Of a DNA stretch of 20,446 bases, positions 8,657-15,290 are shown piece by piece (position 1 is the stretch's first letter; the number at the start of each line of letters is the position of its first letter). The translations under genes and the position numbers were made by a program. Source of the DNA: Actinomycetes bacterium (GTDB taxonomy: Bacteria; Actinomycetota; CADDZG01; JAHWKV01); assembly GCA_029263035.1 (NCBI GenBank), contig JAJCYF010000036.1:1-20446 (forward strand), written 5' to 3'. The notes under the pieces are model-generated. The model saw only the letters and a list, made by a program, of their open reading frames with translations, did not search any database and was not told the origin of the DNA.

Positions 8657-9820
8657 ATGACTACAACCCGGAGCTATCGCGCGCGCCGCATCGGGATTCT
8701 GGTGCTGCTCGTCGCGGCGGCCGGCTTTGCGGCCAATCTGTTCTGGGGCCGGGCAGACCCGGTCCTGGGCGACCCCAAGGCCCCGATACTGATCACCTGG
8801 ACCTCCGAAGACAATCTCCCCCGGCTCGCCGAGGCGGCCCGGGCGGTCGACGGCATCGGAGCCGTCGCCACGGCCCGCAACGGGGTGGGCTGGCTGGACT
8901 CATGGTCCCCTTCCGGCGGTGCGGCGACTGCTGCGCCGGAGGGCTTTAGAGTCCCCATCGAGGTTCTGGCCGTGGTCCCCGCCGACTACTCGGCCTTTGT
9001 TCCCGAGTCCCACAGTGCACTGTTCGAAGGGCTGGCAGACGGGGGGGCGCTGCTCGCGCAGAGCGGGGCCGAGCTGAGGGACATCGAGTCGCAGGGGACG
9101 CTCAACTTCTCCCAAGGCGCCATCCCGGTTGAGGGCGTGGTCCCCGATAGCATGCTGGCAAGCCACGAGGTGGTGATGTCGCTGGAAACGGCCCAGACCC
9201 TGGGCATATCGGATCTCAAGTACATCCTGGTCGAGCTCGAGCGGGGAACCAGCCAGGGCGAGGCGGAGCAGGCACTGCGGGCCGGACTGCCGGACGGGTC
9301 GCGGCTGGGCCTCAGGGCCCCCGACGAGGAGGATGTCTTCCGGCCGGGAGGCACGATCCTGCCCCAGGTGGAAATCAAAAAGCGGTTCGGCGAGTTCGCC
9401 GCCCGCCCGGGCAGCGGACGAAACATAACCATCGACCCGGCATGGATCCTCGAGAACACCACCAACGTCGACTTTCCCCTTCTGGGTTCGGGCCGCTGCC
9501 ATAACGAGGTGATCCCCCAGATCCGATCCGCTTTCCAGGATGTCATCGACCGGGGGCATGCCGATCTGGTCCGCCGCAGGGATTTCGGCGGTTGCTTCGC
9601 CCCGCGGCTTTTGAACAGCGACCCCAACTCGGGGATCTCACATCACTCGTGGGGAATCGCCTTCGACTTCAACGTCTCGCAGAATCCGTACGGGGTGGAG
9701 CCGAAGATGGACGAACGGCTGGTCGAGCTCCTGGAGAGCCACGGACTGACCTGGGGCGGCCACTGGGTGGTGCCCGACGGGATGCATTTTGAGTATTTGA
9801 GGGAACCTTCGGGGTCTTAG
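8657..9820 (+). CDS. Membrane-anchored M15-family (VanY-like) peptidase
   Basis: Probable cell-wall carboxypeptidase or endopeptidase acting outside the membrane. The 387-aa protein has an N-terminal basic stretch and one hydrophobic helix (about 11-30), an uncleaved anchor or signal. A middle region of about 240 residues shows no domain I recognise, and a C-terminal M15 domain covers about 280-380. The zinc site is visible: SHHSWGIAFD gives His330 and Asp337 (pattern S-x-H-x-x-G-x-A-x-D), and DGMHFEY gives the third ligand His377. This spacing fits D-Ala-D-Ala carboxypeptidase/M15C peptidases. Cleavage specificity cannot be read from sequence. The ATG at 8657 is supported by a -10 box placed for a leaderless message. 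A cell-wall synthase (PBP) occurs later in the window but is not linked. Confidence 0.85.
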   Translation: MTTTRSYRARRIGILVLLVAAAGFAANLFWGRADPVLGDPKAPILITWTSEDNLPRLAEAARAVDGIGAVATARNGVGWLDSWSPSGGAATAAPEGFRVPIEVLAVVPADYSAFVPESHSALFEGLADGGALLAQSGAELRDIESQGTLNFSQGAIPVEGVVPDSMLASHEVVMSLETAQTLGISDLKYILVELERGTSQGEAEQALRAGLPDGSRLGLRAPDEEDVFRPGGTILPQVEIKKRFGEFAARPGSGRNITIDPAWILENTTNVDFPLLGSGRCHNEVIPQIRSAFQDVIDRGHADLVRRRDFGGCFAPRLLNSDPNSGISHHSWGIAFDFNVSQNPYGVEPKMDERLVELLESHGLTWGGHWVVPDGMHFEYLREPSGS

Positions 9821-9858
9821 GGTTAGCCTGAGTAGCAGGTGCCGTTGTTCCCAGCAAG

Positions 9859-9865
9859 TTGAGGA
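9859..9865 (+). promoter_or_regulatory. Ribosome-binding site of the 408-aa gene
   Basis: The sequence GTTGAGGAG ends seven bases before ATG at 9872 and supports that start. The 51-bp gap after the peptidase gene shows no convincing promoter, so the gene may be co-transcribed with it. Confidence 0.45.
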
Positions 9866-9871
9866 GTACTC

Positions 9872-11098
9872 ATGCCCGAAATGGATCCGGCGATCAACCA
9901 GGCCCTGGAGACCATCGCCGCTCAGGACCCCGCCGCCGCCCACCTTGCCGGAACCGCCTTGGGCGTGGTCACCGGTGGAGGGGGCGCCGGCCGGATAACC
10001 CAGGAACGGGTCCAGCGCTTTGTCTGGTACGACCTGCCGATCAAGATGCGCCCCACCGACGAGGCCCGCACCGCCATCACCGCCGCCCTGGCAACCGCCC
10101 TGGACCTGCTGGAGCTCCCGAGGTATGCCCAGATCTGCCGGTCCGACACGACGGCCAAGGTCCATCAGGCGTACACCGAGAACCCTCAGGTCGGCCTGAT
10201 GGCGTTCCGGGAAGCGAACCTGGCCTCCGGGATCTACCCGCAGGACCTGCCCGAGTTCAAGTGGGGCGCCTCGATGGGTGTGGAGGAGGCCAACGCCCTG
10301 AGCGGCGTCCAGGACTTCCTGGAGCTGGCGGTTGCGTCGGGCGAGCTGGAGCCGGGGGCCAAAGACTGGAAGCGCAAACAACGCAAGCTGGTGCGCACCT
10401 ACCTGAACACCCCCAACTTCCAGCTTGGGGGCCAGACGCCGCTGGACGTGATGAACACCGAGAGGATTCAGAACTGGATCAAGGTCGAGCCCAGTGAGAC
10501 CCGCCAGCGCCTGGTGTCCCGGCTGGCCAACCGGCTGTTGTACCCCATCGAGCTTCCCGACGGGACCGCCGACCCCTACCCGGCCCTGACCGGGCTGCTC
10601 CGGCGCATCGAATCTGGAGACGATGTCAGCACCGAGCACGCCCGGCTGCTGGAGATCGCCGCCGGACTGGGGCTGACCCGCAAGCTGAAGGGCGAGCTGG
10701 TCCTGACCAAATCCGGCAAGCAGATGCTCCAAGCCCCCCAATCACAGTGGAGGCTCTTCCCGCAAAGCCTGCTTGGAGGCAATCCCTATCACCGGCTGGC
10801 GGCCGAGGTCATGTTCGCCCTGCTGGTGGAGGGCGACTCCACCCTGGGCGAGGTCATCGGCACCGTCCGTCAGACCGCAACCGAGGCCAACTACCGGGAG
10901 GCGGGGACCGGACTGCCGCCGAGCGAGATCAGCCTGATGAAGGCACTCGACCCGACCGTGCTTCCCGTCGGGGAGATGGGCCTGTTCGGCCCCGGCGACT
11001 TTTCCACCCTGATGTCCCTGACGCCCGTCGGCAAGGCGGTAGCCCTGGAGGCCATGCGCCACCGGGCAACCGGTCCCGGCGCCGCCCCCTGGGACTGA
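9872..11098 (+). CDS. 408-aa protein of unknown function with DUF2384-like and winged-helix-like segments
   Basis: I do not recognise the whole protein. There is no signal peptide or membrane helix, so it is probably cytoplasmic. Residues 1-130 are mostly helical. The segment LNTPNFQLGGQTPLDVM (178-194), followed by a helix, resembles the toxin-binding C-terminal motif of Xre/MbcA/ParS antitoxins (DUF2384: PNxALGGxxPLDLL). Residues 254-320, with LGLTRKLKGELVLTKSGKQML, resemble the winged-helix region seen at the C-terminus of pRiA4b ORF-3-type proteins. No partner toxin is adjacent. The ATG has a GAGGAG ribosome-binding site. A 9-bp-stem hairpin begins three bases after the stop. Both domain parallels are from memory of motifs and need profile searches; a transcription or adaptor role is only a guess. 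Confidence 0.8.
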   Translation: MPEMDPAINQALETIAAQDPAAAHLAGTALGVVTGGGGAGRITQERVQRFVWYDLPIKMRPTDEARTAITAALATALDLLELPRYAQICRSDTTAKVHQAYTENPQVGLMAFREANLASGIYPQDLPEFKWGASMGVEEANALSGVQDFLELAVASGELEPGAKDWKRKQRKLVRTYLNTPNFQLGGQTPLDVMNTERIQNWIKVEPSETRQRLVSRLANRLLYPIELPDGTADPYPALTGLLRRIESGDDVSTEHARLLEIAAGLGLTRKLKGELVLTKSGKQMLQAPQSQWRLFPQSLLGGNPYHRLAAEVMFALLVEGDSTLGEVIGTVRQTATEANYREAGTGLPPSEISLMKALDPTVLPVGEMGLFGPGDFSTLMSLTPVGKAVALEAMRHRATGPGAAPWD

Positions 11099-11100
11099 GC

Positions 11101-11122
11101 CCGGTTAGCAAGCGCTAACCGG
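11101..11122 (+). terminator. Hairpin after the 408-aa gene (I-shaped terminator candidate)
   Basis: Perfect nine-base arms CCGGTTAGC and GCTAACCGG enclose the loop AAGC and start three bases after the stop codon. No long T-run follows (next bases TTAAGC), which is usual for actinobacterial terminators without a U-tract. It could also be a processing site, or part of the leader of the next small gene. Confidence 0.5.
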
Positions 11123-11136
11123 TTAAGCTGGATGAA

Positions 11137-11154
11137 GACCCGCAGCAGCGGGTC
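11137..11154 (+). promoter_or_regulatory. Second hairpin, in the leader of the 58-aa gene
   Basis: Seven-base perfect arms GACCCGC and GCGGGTC enclose the loop AGCA. It lies 32 bases before the start of the 58-aa gene, clear of its ribosome-binding site at 11177-11181. It could stabilise the message or serve as an attenuator-type element. Confidence 0.35.
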
Positions 11155-11186
11155 GCTTCGCGTTACCAGCCCCGCTAGGAGATATT

Positions 11187-11363
11187 TTGACCGACACCGC
11201 AGACACCACCGACACCGACATCGCCGTTGACACCGAGGCGCCCGCCGCCGCCGCCGAGGCCAACTTTCCGAAGGTCATCAAGCGCGATGAGGAGTCCGGC
11301 ATCACCCACTACTCCCCCAAGCCGCACGTGGAAGTAGATCCCTCCACCCGCCACAACAACTAA
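11187..11363 (+). CDS. 58-aa acidic protein, TTG start, unknown function
   Basis: A small gene easily missed because it starts with TTG and is short. AGGAG (11177-11181) lies five bases before the TTG. The product opens with a Thr/Asp repeat (MTDTADTTDTDIAVDTEAP), continues through an Ala run and ends with a compositionally normal segment, FPKVIKRDEESGITHYSPKP, then VEVDPSTRHNN and TAA. Third positions are nearly all G/C, as expected of coding sequence here. There is no signal peptide, membrane helix or cysteine. The C-terminal half looks like a conserved peptide, the N-terminal half like a disordered acidic tail. It sits between the 408-aa gene and the ABC-F gene and has two hairpins in front. 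No family is recognised. Confidence 0.65.
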   Translation: MTDTADTTDTDIAVDTEAPAAAAEANFPKVIKRDEESGITHYSPKPHVEVDPSTRHNN

Positions 11364-11420
11364 CCGAAGGCCCGGCAGGCCGGATGTGGTCTCAACCCAT
11401 CCGGCCGCGACAGCCTCGGT

Positions 11421-11426
11421 TAGCAT
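11421..11426 (+). promoter_or_regulatory. -10 element for leaderless ABC-F mRNA
   Basis: TAGCAT lies exactly six bases before GTG at 11433. No Shine-Dalgarno precedes the GTG and no good -35 is visible at 16-18 bp. The spacing repeats that seen at three other genes in the window. Confidence 0.4.
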
Positions 11427-11432
11427 CGATGC

Positions 11433-13211
11433 GTGGCACACCTCCTCGGGGCTGAAGCCCTCCATCACGAATTCCAGCACGGCGTCGTATTCGACTCGGT
11501 GACCCTCGGGGTTAACGAAGGCGACCGCATCGGCATTGTCGGCCGCAACGGCGACGGCAAGTCGACCCTCCTCCGGCTCCTTTCCGGGCGCCTGACGCCC
11601 GACTCCGGCCGGGTGACCATGCGCCGCGGGGTCACCGTGAAGATGCTCGACCAGTCCGACACGCTCGACCCCGGCCAGACCGTTTCCCACGCCGTGGTGG
11701 GCAACACGCCCGAACACACCTGGGCAGGCGACCCGCGGGTGCGGGACATCATCGACGGGCTCCTCTCGGGTGTCCCCTGGGAGGCCGTCGTCGGCGACCT
11801 GAGCGGAGGACAGCGGCGCCGGGTAGCGCTGGCCTCGGTTCTGGTCGGCGACCACGACGTGCTGTTCCTGGACGAGCCCACCAACCACCTGGACATCCAG
11901 GGCATCACCTGGCTGGCCGGGCACCTGCGCCGCCGGTGGGCTCCCAACGGCGGTGGCTTCGTCGTCGTGACCCACGACCGCTGGTTCCTGGACGCCATCT
12001 GCACCACCACCTGGGAGGTCCACGACCGGATGGTCGAGCCGTTCGAGGGCGGTTACGCCGCCTACATCCTGCAGCGGGTGGAGCGGGACCGGATGGCGGC
12101 GGTGACCGAAGCCAAACGCCAGAACCTGATGAAAAAGGAGCTGGCCTGGCTGCGCCGCGGTCCCCCCGCTCGCACGACCAAGGCCAAGTTTCGGGTTGAT
12201 GCCGCCAACGCCCTGATCGCCGACGAGCCCCCGGTCCGGGACAAGGTGGAGCTCATGCGCATGGCCACCAGCCGGCTGGGCAACGAGGTGGTCGACCTGG
12301 TGGATGTCTCGGTTTCCTACGGCGACCAGAAGGTGCTGCACGACGTGACCTGGCTGATCAAGCCCGGGGAACGTTCCGGCATCCTGGGCGTCAACGGCGC
12401 CGGCAAGTCGACCCTTCTCAAGCTGGTCACCGGAGCCCTCGCGCCCACCTCCGGCCGGGTGAAGCGGGGCAAGACGATCAAGGTCGCCACCTTGACCCAG
12501 GAGCCGGCCGACCTGGACGCCGTGGCGGACGAGCGGGTGAGCGACGTCATCAAAAGCGAGCGCACCGCCTACGTCGCCGGCGGCAAGGAGATGACCCCGT
12601 CACAGCTTCTGGAGCGCCTGGGCTTCAAGGCGGCCCAGCTCTCCAACCCGGTGGGTAAGCTCTCCGGCGGCCAAAAGCGCCGGCTGCAGCTGCTGCTGAT
12701 CCTGCTGAACGAGCCGAACGTGCTGGTGCTCGACGAGCCGTCGAACGACCTCGACACCGAGATGCTTGCCGCCATGGAAGATCTGCTCGACTCCTGGCCG
12801 GGAACCCTGCTGGTGGTCTCCCACGACCGGTACCTGATGGAGCGGGTGACCGACCAGCAGTTCGCCATCCTCGACGGACGCCTGCAGCACATGCCGGGTG
12901 GTGTCGACCAGTACCTGGATTTGCTCAAGGAAGGCCCGGCTCGGCCGGCCCAGGAAGCGCCGGAGCAGCCCCGCAAGCTGGATGCCCAGGCCGCATGGGA
13001 GGCCCGCAAGGAAATTGCCTCTATCGAGCGCAAGCTGGCGAAGATGCCCGCCCAGATCGAGGAGGCGAACCAGAACATTGCCTCGCACGACCAGAGCGAC
13101 TACCTGGGGCTACAGGAACACGTGGACTCCCTGAAGATCCTGCAGGCCAGGCAATCGGAGCTGGAGACCCGCTGGCTGGAGCTGACCGAGCAGCTCGAAG
13201 CAGCCAGCTAG
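11433..13211 (+). CDS. ABC-F family ATPase, Uup-like
   Basis: Soluble ABC protein with two nucleotide-binding domains and no membrane segment, of the class that acts on ribosomes. In the 592-aa product, the first Walker A GRNGDGKST is at 37-45, signature LSGGQRRRVALA is near 125, and Walker B DEPTNHLD follows. The linker (about 205-265) contains KKELAWLRRGPPARTTK, typical of Uup. The second Walker A GVNGAGKST is at about 324, with LSGGQKRRLQLL and DEPSNDLD. The C-terminus (about 505-592) is a charged coiled coil like the Uup DNA/RNA-binding tail. Uup proteins are linked to ribosome rescue and to limiting precise transposon excision; ABC-F antibiotic-resistance proteins are a less likely alternative. 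The GTG start is chosen because of the leaderless -10 spacing and because homologues begin just before the first strand. Confidence 0.94.
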   Translation: MAHLLGAEALHHEFQHGVVFDSVTLGVNEGDRIGIVGRNGDGKSTLLRLLSGRLTPDSGRVTMRRGVTVKMLDQSDTLDPGQTVSHAVVGNTPEHTWAGDPRVRDIIDGLLSGVPWEAVVGDLSGGQRRRVALASVLVGDHDVLFLDEPTNHLDIQGITWLAGHLRRRWAPNGGGFVVVTHDRWFLDAICTTTWEVHDRMVEPFEGGYAAYILQRVERDRMAAVTEAKRQNLMKKELAWLRRGPPARTTKAKFRVDAANALIADEPPVRDKVELMRMATSRLGNEVVDLVDVSVSYGDQKVLHDVTWLIKPGERSGILGVNGAGKSTLLKLVTGALAPTSGRVKRGKTIKVATLTQEPADLDAVADERVSDVIKSERTAYVAGGKEMTPSQLLERLGFKAAQLSNPVGKLSGGQKRRLQLLLILLNEPNVLVLDEPSNDLDTEMLAAMEDLLDSWPGTLLVVSHDRYLMERVTDQQFAILDGRLQHMPGGVDQYLDLLKEGPARPAQEAPEQPRKLDAQAAWEARKEIASIERKLAKMPAQIEEANQNIASHDQSDYLGLQEHVDSLKILQARQSELETRWLELTEQLEAAS

Positions 13212-13306
13212 GAGCTCGCAGAATCCAGTTCTCCGGCTCCTCGACCGTTGCCCCCGAAAGACTCTTTCAACCGATCGTGCCCAAAAGGTGGTGCGCCGGC
13301 GCTCCT

Positions 13307-13723
13307 TCAGTCGGGCGAGTCCAGGTAGGACTCAGTTAGCCAGCCCCGGATCCGGTCGTCGAAGTCTTCGGGAGTCCGCAGGTTGAACACGTGGTAGCTG
13401 CGGCCGGCGTAGGGAACCACCTTTCGGGTCATCGTCGGGTGGTCGACGCGGCGGGATAGGCCGAAGGACAGGGCTACCCACCTCTGCATCGGCCGCAGCT
13501 GGGCAAAGGTCTGCGCCTTCTTGAGAAAGATGCCTACCGACAGCGGCTCGACGTGAACCGGCCCCATGGAATCGGCGTAATCCAGGACTGCCTCGCACAC
13601 CGGCCTTTCATGCGGCGGCCCGGTCGAGAAGTAATCTTCCAGCGACATCGCCGGAGCGCACTCGTGGGCCTGGGTGGCGCGGCGGAACCGTCGTTTGCAC
13701 TCAGGACACGTCCAGCCGGCCAC
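13307..13723 (-). CDS. DUF5655-type protein with N-terminal zinc ribbon
   Basis: A 138-aa cytoplasmic protein of unknown biochemical role. The N-terminus WTCPECKRRFRRATQAHEC provides a C-x2-C...H-x-C zinc-binding set, followed by a compact alpha/beta domain (about 25-130) with VEPLSVGIFLKKAQTFAQLRP and YHVFNLRTPEDFDDRIRGWL. This order is that of DUF5655 proteins common in actinobacteria and firmicutes. The start is GTG at 13723-13721. A -10-like GATAAT lies exactly six bases upstream, with no Shine-Dalgarno, so the message may be leaderless. Its stop faces the ABC-F stop across about 95 bp, which holds a short palindrome GCGCCGGCGC but no clear terminator. The reductase gene upstream ends 26 bp away. 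Confidence 0.8.
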   Translation of the reverse strand: MAGWTCPECKRRFRRATQAHECAPAMSLEDYFSTGPPHERPVCEAVLDYADSMGPVHVEPLSVGIFLKKAQTFAQLRPMQRWVALSFGLSRRVDHPTMTRKVVPYAGRSYHVFNLRTPEDFDDRIRGWLTESYLDSPD

Positions 13724-13729
13724 CAGCCC

Positions 13730-13735
13730 ATTATC
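13730..13735 (-). promoter_or_regulatory. -10 element for leaderless DUF5655 mRNA
   Basis: GATAAT on the minus strand is one base off TATAAT and is followed by six bases and then the GTG start. No -35 match is seen at 16-18 bp. Confidence 0.35.
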
Positions 13736-13749
13736 GGCCCCCGCCTGAC

Positions 13750-14385
13750 CTAAGCAGAGACGGGCTCCTGGTCGTCCAGGGCGAACGACCCGTACTCGAC
13801 GGCGCCGGCCCGGCGGTAGGTCGAGATGGTTACCCCTGTGGTTGAGACCTTGGTGTCGACGCAGGCGAGACCTGCGGGCACGGTGCCCTCACCAAACAGG
13901 CGCTTACCCGTTCCGAGCACGACCGGGAACGTCCAGAGAACGAACTCGTCGACCAGGTCGTGGCGCAGCAGCGTCTGGATGAGGTCGCAGCTTCCGGTAA
14001 CGTGGATCTCGCCGCCGGACTCCTCCTTGAGGTTGGCGACTGCCTTAGCGACATTCCCTTCGAGCAGGGTGGAATTGTTCCACTCGACCCTTTCCAGGGT
14101 GCGGGAGGCCACGTACTTGCGCATGCCGTTGAGCTGGACGGCTGCCGGCTCCTCATCGCCGATGTGCGGCCAGTGGGCGGCGAAGATCTCGTAGGTCTTG
14201 CGGCCCAGAAGAAGCGTGTCCGCCTTGGGCATCTGGACGTCCATCGTTTCGCCCATCATCTGGTCCCAGTAGTTGACACTCCACCCGCCGTGCTCGAATC
14301 CGCCCTCGCGGTCCTCGTCCGGTCCCCCGGGTCCCTGCATGACTCCATCGATGGTGATGAACGTACCAACGACCAGTTTCCTCAT
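13750..14385 (-). CDS. Dihydrofolate reductase-fold (RibD C-terminal-like) family protein
   Basis: Probable NADPH-binding reductase of the RibD_C/DHFR-fold family; the substrate is unknown. The 211-aa protein opens MRKLVVGTFITIDGVMQGPG, the typical first strand and loop of this family. It has ADTLLLGRKTYEIFAAHWP (about 55-75), a nucleotide-binding HVTGSCDLIQTLLRHDLVDE region (about 127-146), and the conserved WTFPVVLGTGKRLFGEG (about 150-166). The ATG is supported by AAAGGAG eight bases upstream. Members of this group are usually called dihydrofolate reductase family proteins but are not true folate enzymes; riboflavin-pathway activity is also unproven. Upstream lies a 93-bp spacer after the cupin gene containing a T6 run but no stem I can fold. 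Confidence 0.88.
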   Translation of the reverse strand: MRKLVVGTFITIDGVMQGPGGPDEDREGGFEHGGWSVNYWDQMMGETMDVQMPKADTLLLGRKTYEIFAAHWPHIGDEEPAAVQLNGMRKYVASRTLERVEWNNSTLLEGNVAKAVANLKEESGGEIHVTGSCDLIQTLLRHDLVDEFVLWTFPVVLGTGKRLFGEGTVPAGLACVDTKVSTTGVTISTYRRAGAVEYGSFALDDQEPVSA

Positions 14386-14478
14386 CTCGAATCTCCTTTC
14401 ATATCGACGTTTGGGTTTTCACCTATGCGTCGAACTGCTGCAAAGGAAATCGACAAGTGAGGAGAAAAAATCTTGTGC
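14386..14478 (-). other. Spacer between cupin and reductase genes
   Basis: Lower GC than the neighbouring genes. The minus-strand T6 tract begins ten bases after the cupin stop and could end transcription, but no GC-rich stem precedes it. The reductase ribosome-binding site AAAGGAG is at its end. A promoter is likely here but none is clear. Confidence 0.3.
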
Positions 14479-14898
14479 CTAGTGGTGCTCCTCGGCGTCC
14501 GACTCGGCCTTGGTGGCGTGCACCGTGCCGTGGGGGTGCTCGGGCGGGGCGTAGATGGCGTAGACCTTCATCGCCTCCGAGCCGATATTCGTAACGTTGT
14601 GCCAGGTTCCCGCAGGGACGAGGATGGCCCAGTCATCCTGGACCTCCCGATCGAAAGGCAGGTCGTCTTTCGCCGGACCCATCTGCACCCGGGCCTTTCC
14701 GGCCTCCACCCGCAGGAACTGGTCGCCGTCCTCATGCACCTCCAGACCGATATCGTGCCCGGCATCGATGCTCATCGCAGTCATCTGCAGGTTCTTGCCC
14801 GTCCAAAGGGTGGTGCGGTAGTTGTCGTTGGAGAGCGTCGCCTGCTCAATGTCGACAACGAAGGGGTTCGGCCCCTCGTCGGTTGGCTGTGCCGTCAT
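14479..14898 (-). CDS. Cupin-domain protein (mannose-6-phosphate isomerase-like fold)
   Basis: A 139-aa single-domain cupin. The first cupin motif is visible as GHDIGLEVHEDGDQFLRVEAG, with metal-binding His, Glu and Gln positions, and the second as PAGTWHNVTNIG. The C-terminal APPEHPHGTVHATKAE is strongly conserved in this subgroup. The metal is probably Mn, Fe or Zn; the substrate is unknown. The ATG at 14898 is chosen because the conserved sequence starts just after it, although the same frame stays open far upstream by chance; the upstream reading is antisense-like and lies across other genes. Only a weak purine stretch (AAAGGCGGG) precedes the ATG. It is 82 bp downstream of the small membrane-protein gene and on the same strand. 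Confidence 0.88.
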   Translation of the reverse strand: MTAQPTDEGPNPFVVDIEQATLSNDNYRTTLWTGKNLQMTAMSIDAGHDIGLEVHEDGDQFLRVEAGKARVQMGPAKDDLPFDREVQDDWAILVPAGTWHNVTNIGSEAMKVYAIYAPPEHPHGTVHATKAESDAEEHH

Positions 14899-14980
14899 CA
14901 CGCCCGCCTTTCGTCCGGTGTCCCGAAACGTCTCATGCCCATCTAAACAGTTCCGGCACCGGACCAACAGCCCCGGATAT

Positions 14981-15244
14981 CTACCTTTCTTCAACCCGGA
15001 CGCGGCCGGAGCGGTGGGCAAGGTTGTTGAAGATGCCGTAGGCCGACACCATCCCCCAGACAAACTCCAGCAGCAAGAAGCCCCAGTCCCCGTGCAGCGC
15101 CGCCAGCACCGCCAGCACCGCCGAGCCCACGAAGTTGGGAACCAGGTAGGGAAGCGCACGCGCCTGAAGGCGGCCGGTCTGAAGCAGGACGAACGGCACG
15201 AGTACCCCCAGTGCGCCCGCGATTTGAAGCACGTCTTCCACCAT
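14981..15244 (-). CDS. CBU_0592-like small membrane protein
   Basis: An 87-aa integral membrane protein of unknown function. It has three hydrophobic segments at about residues 6-22, 31-50 and 54-72, with a short basic C-terminal tail, RSGRVRVEER. The pattern of short helices and the GxLGVLVPFVLLQTGRL opening resemble the CBU_0592 family, often found as a lone small membrane protein in actinobacteria. The ATG at 15244 has AGGA seven bases upstream. It lies 46 bp after the UvrA-like gene on the same strand and may be in its transcript. Confidence 0.75.
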   Translation of the reverse strand: MVEDVLQIAGALGVLVPFVLLQTGRLQARALPYLVPNFVGSAVLAVLAALHGDWGFLLLEFVWGMVSAYGIFNNLAHRSGRVRVEER

Positions 15245-15290
15245 GGTTTGTCCTGTTCCCTAGATGCCGAACCGCTCCAGGGTAGACCGA

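Noticed and set aside
9638..10741. Minus-strand open frame of 367 codons opposite the peptidase and 408-aa genes
   Set aside because: Antisense shadow with Gly/Leu/Gln/Val-rich sequence and no motif; the plus-strand genes have ribosome-binding sites or promoters and domains.
9872..11098. Toxin-antitoxin system based on the DUF2384-like motif
   Set aside because: No RES-domain or other toxin gene lies next to the 408-aa gene, and the protein is far longer than known antitoxins.
11175..12341. Minus-strand open frame of 388 codons opposite the ABC-F gene
   Set aside because: Antisense to a certain ABC-F gene and lacking any domain.
13288..13306. Short palindrome GCGCCGGCGC between the convergent ABC-F and DUF5655 genes as a terminator
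   Set aside because: It is fully self-complementary with no loop and no T-run on either side; expected at this GC content.
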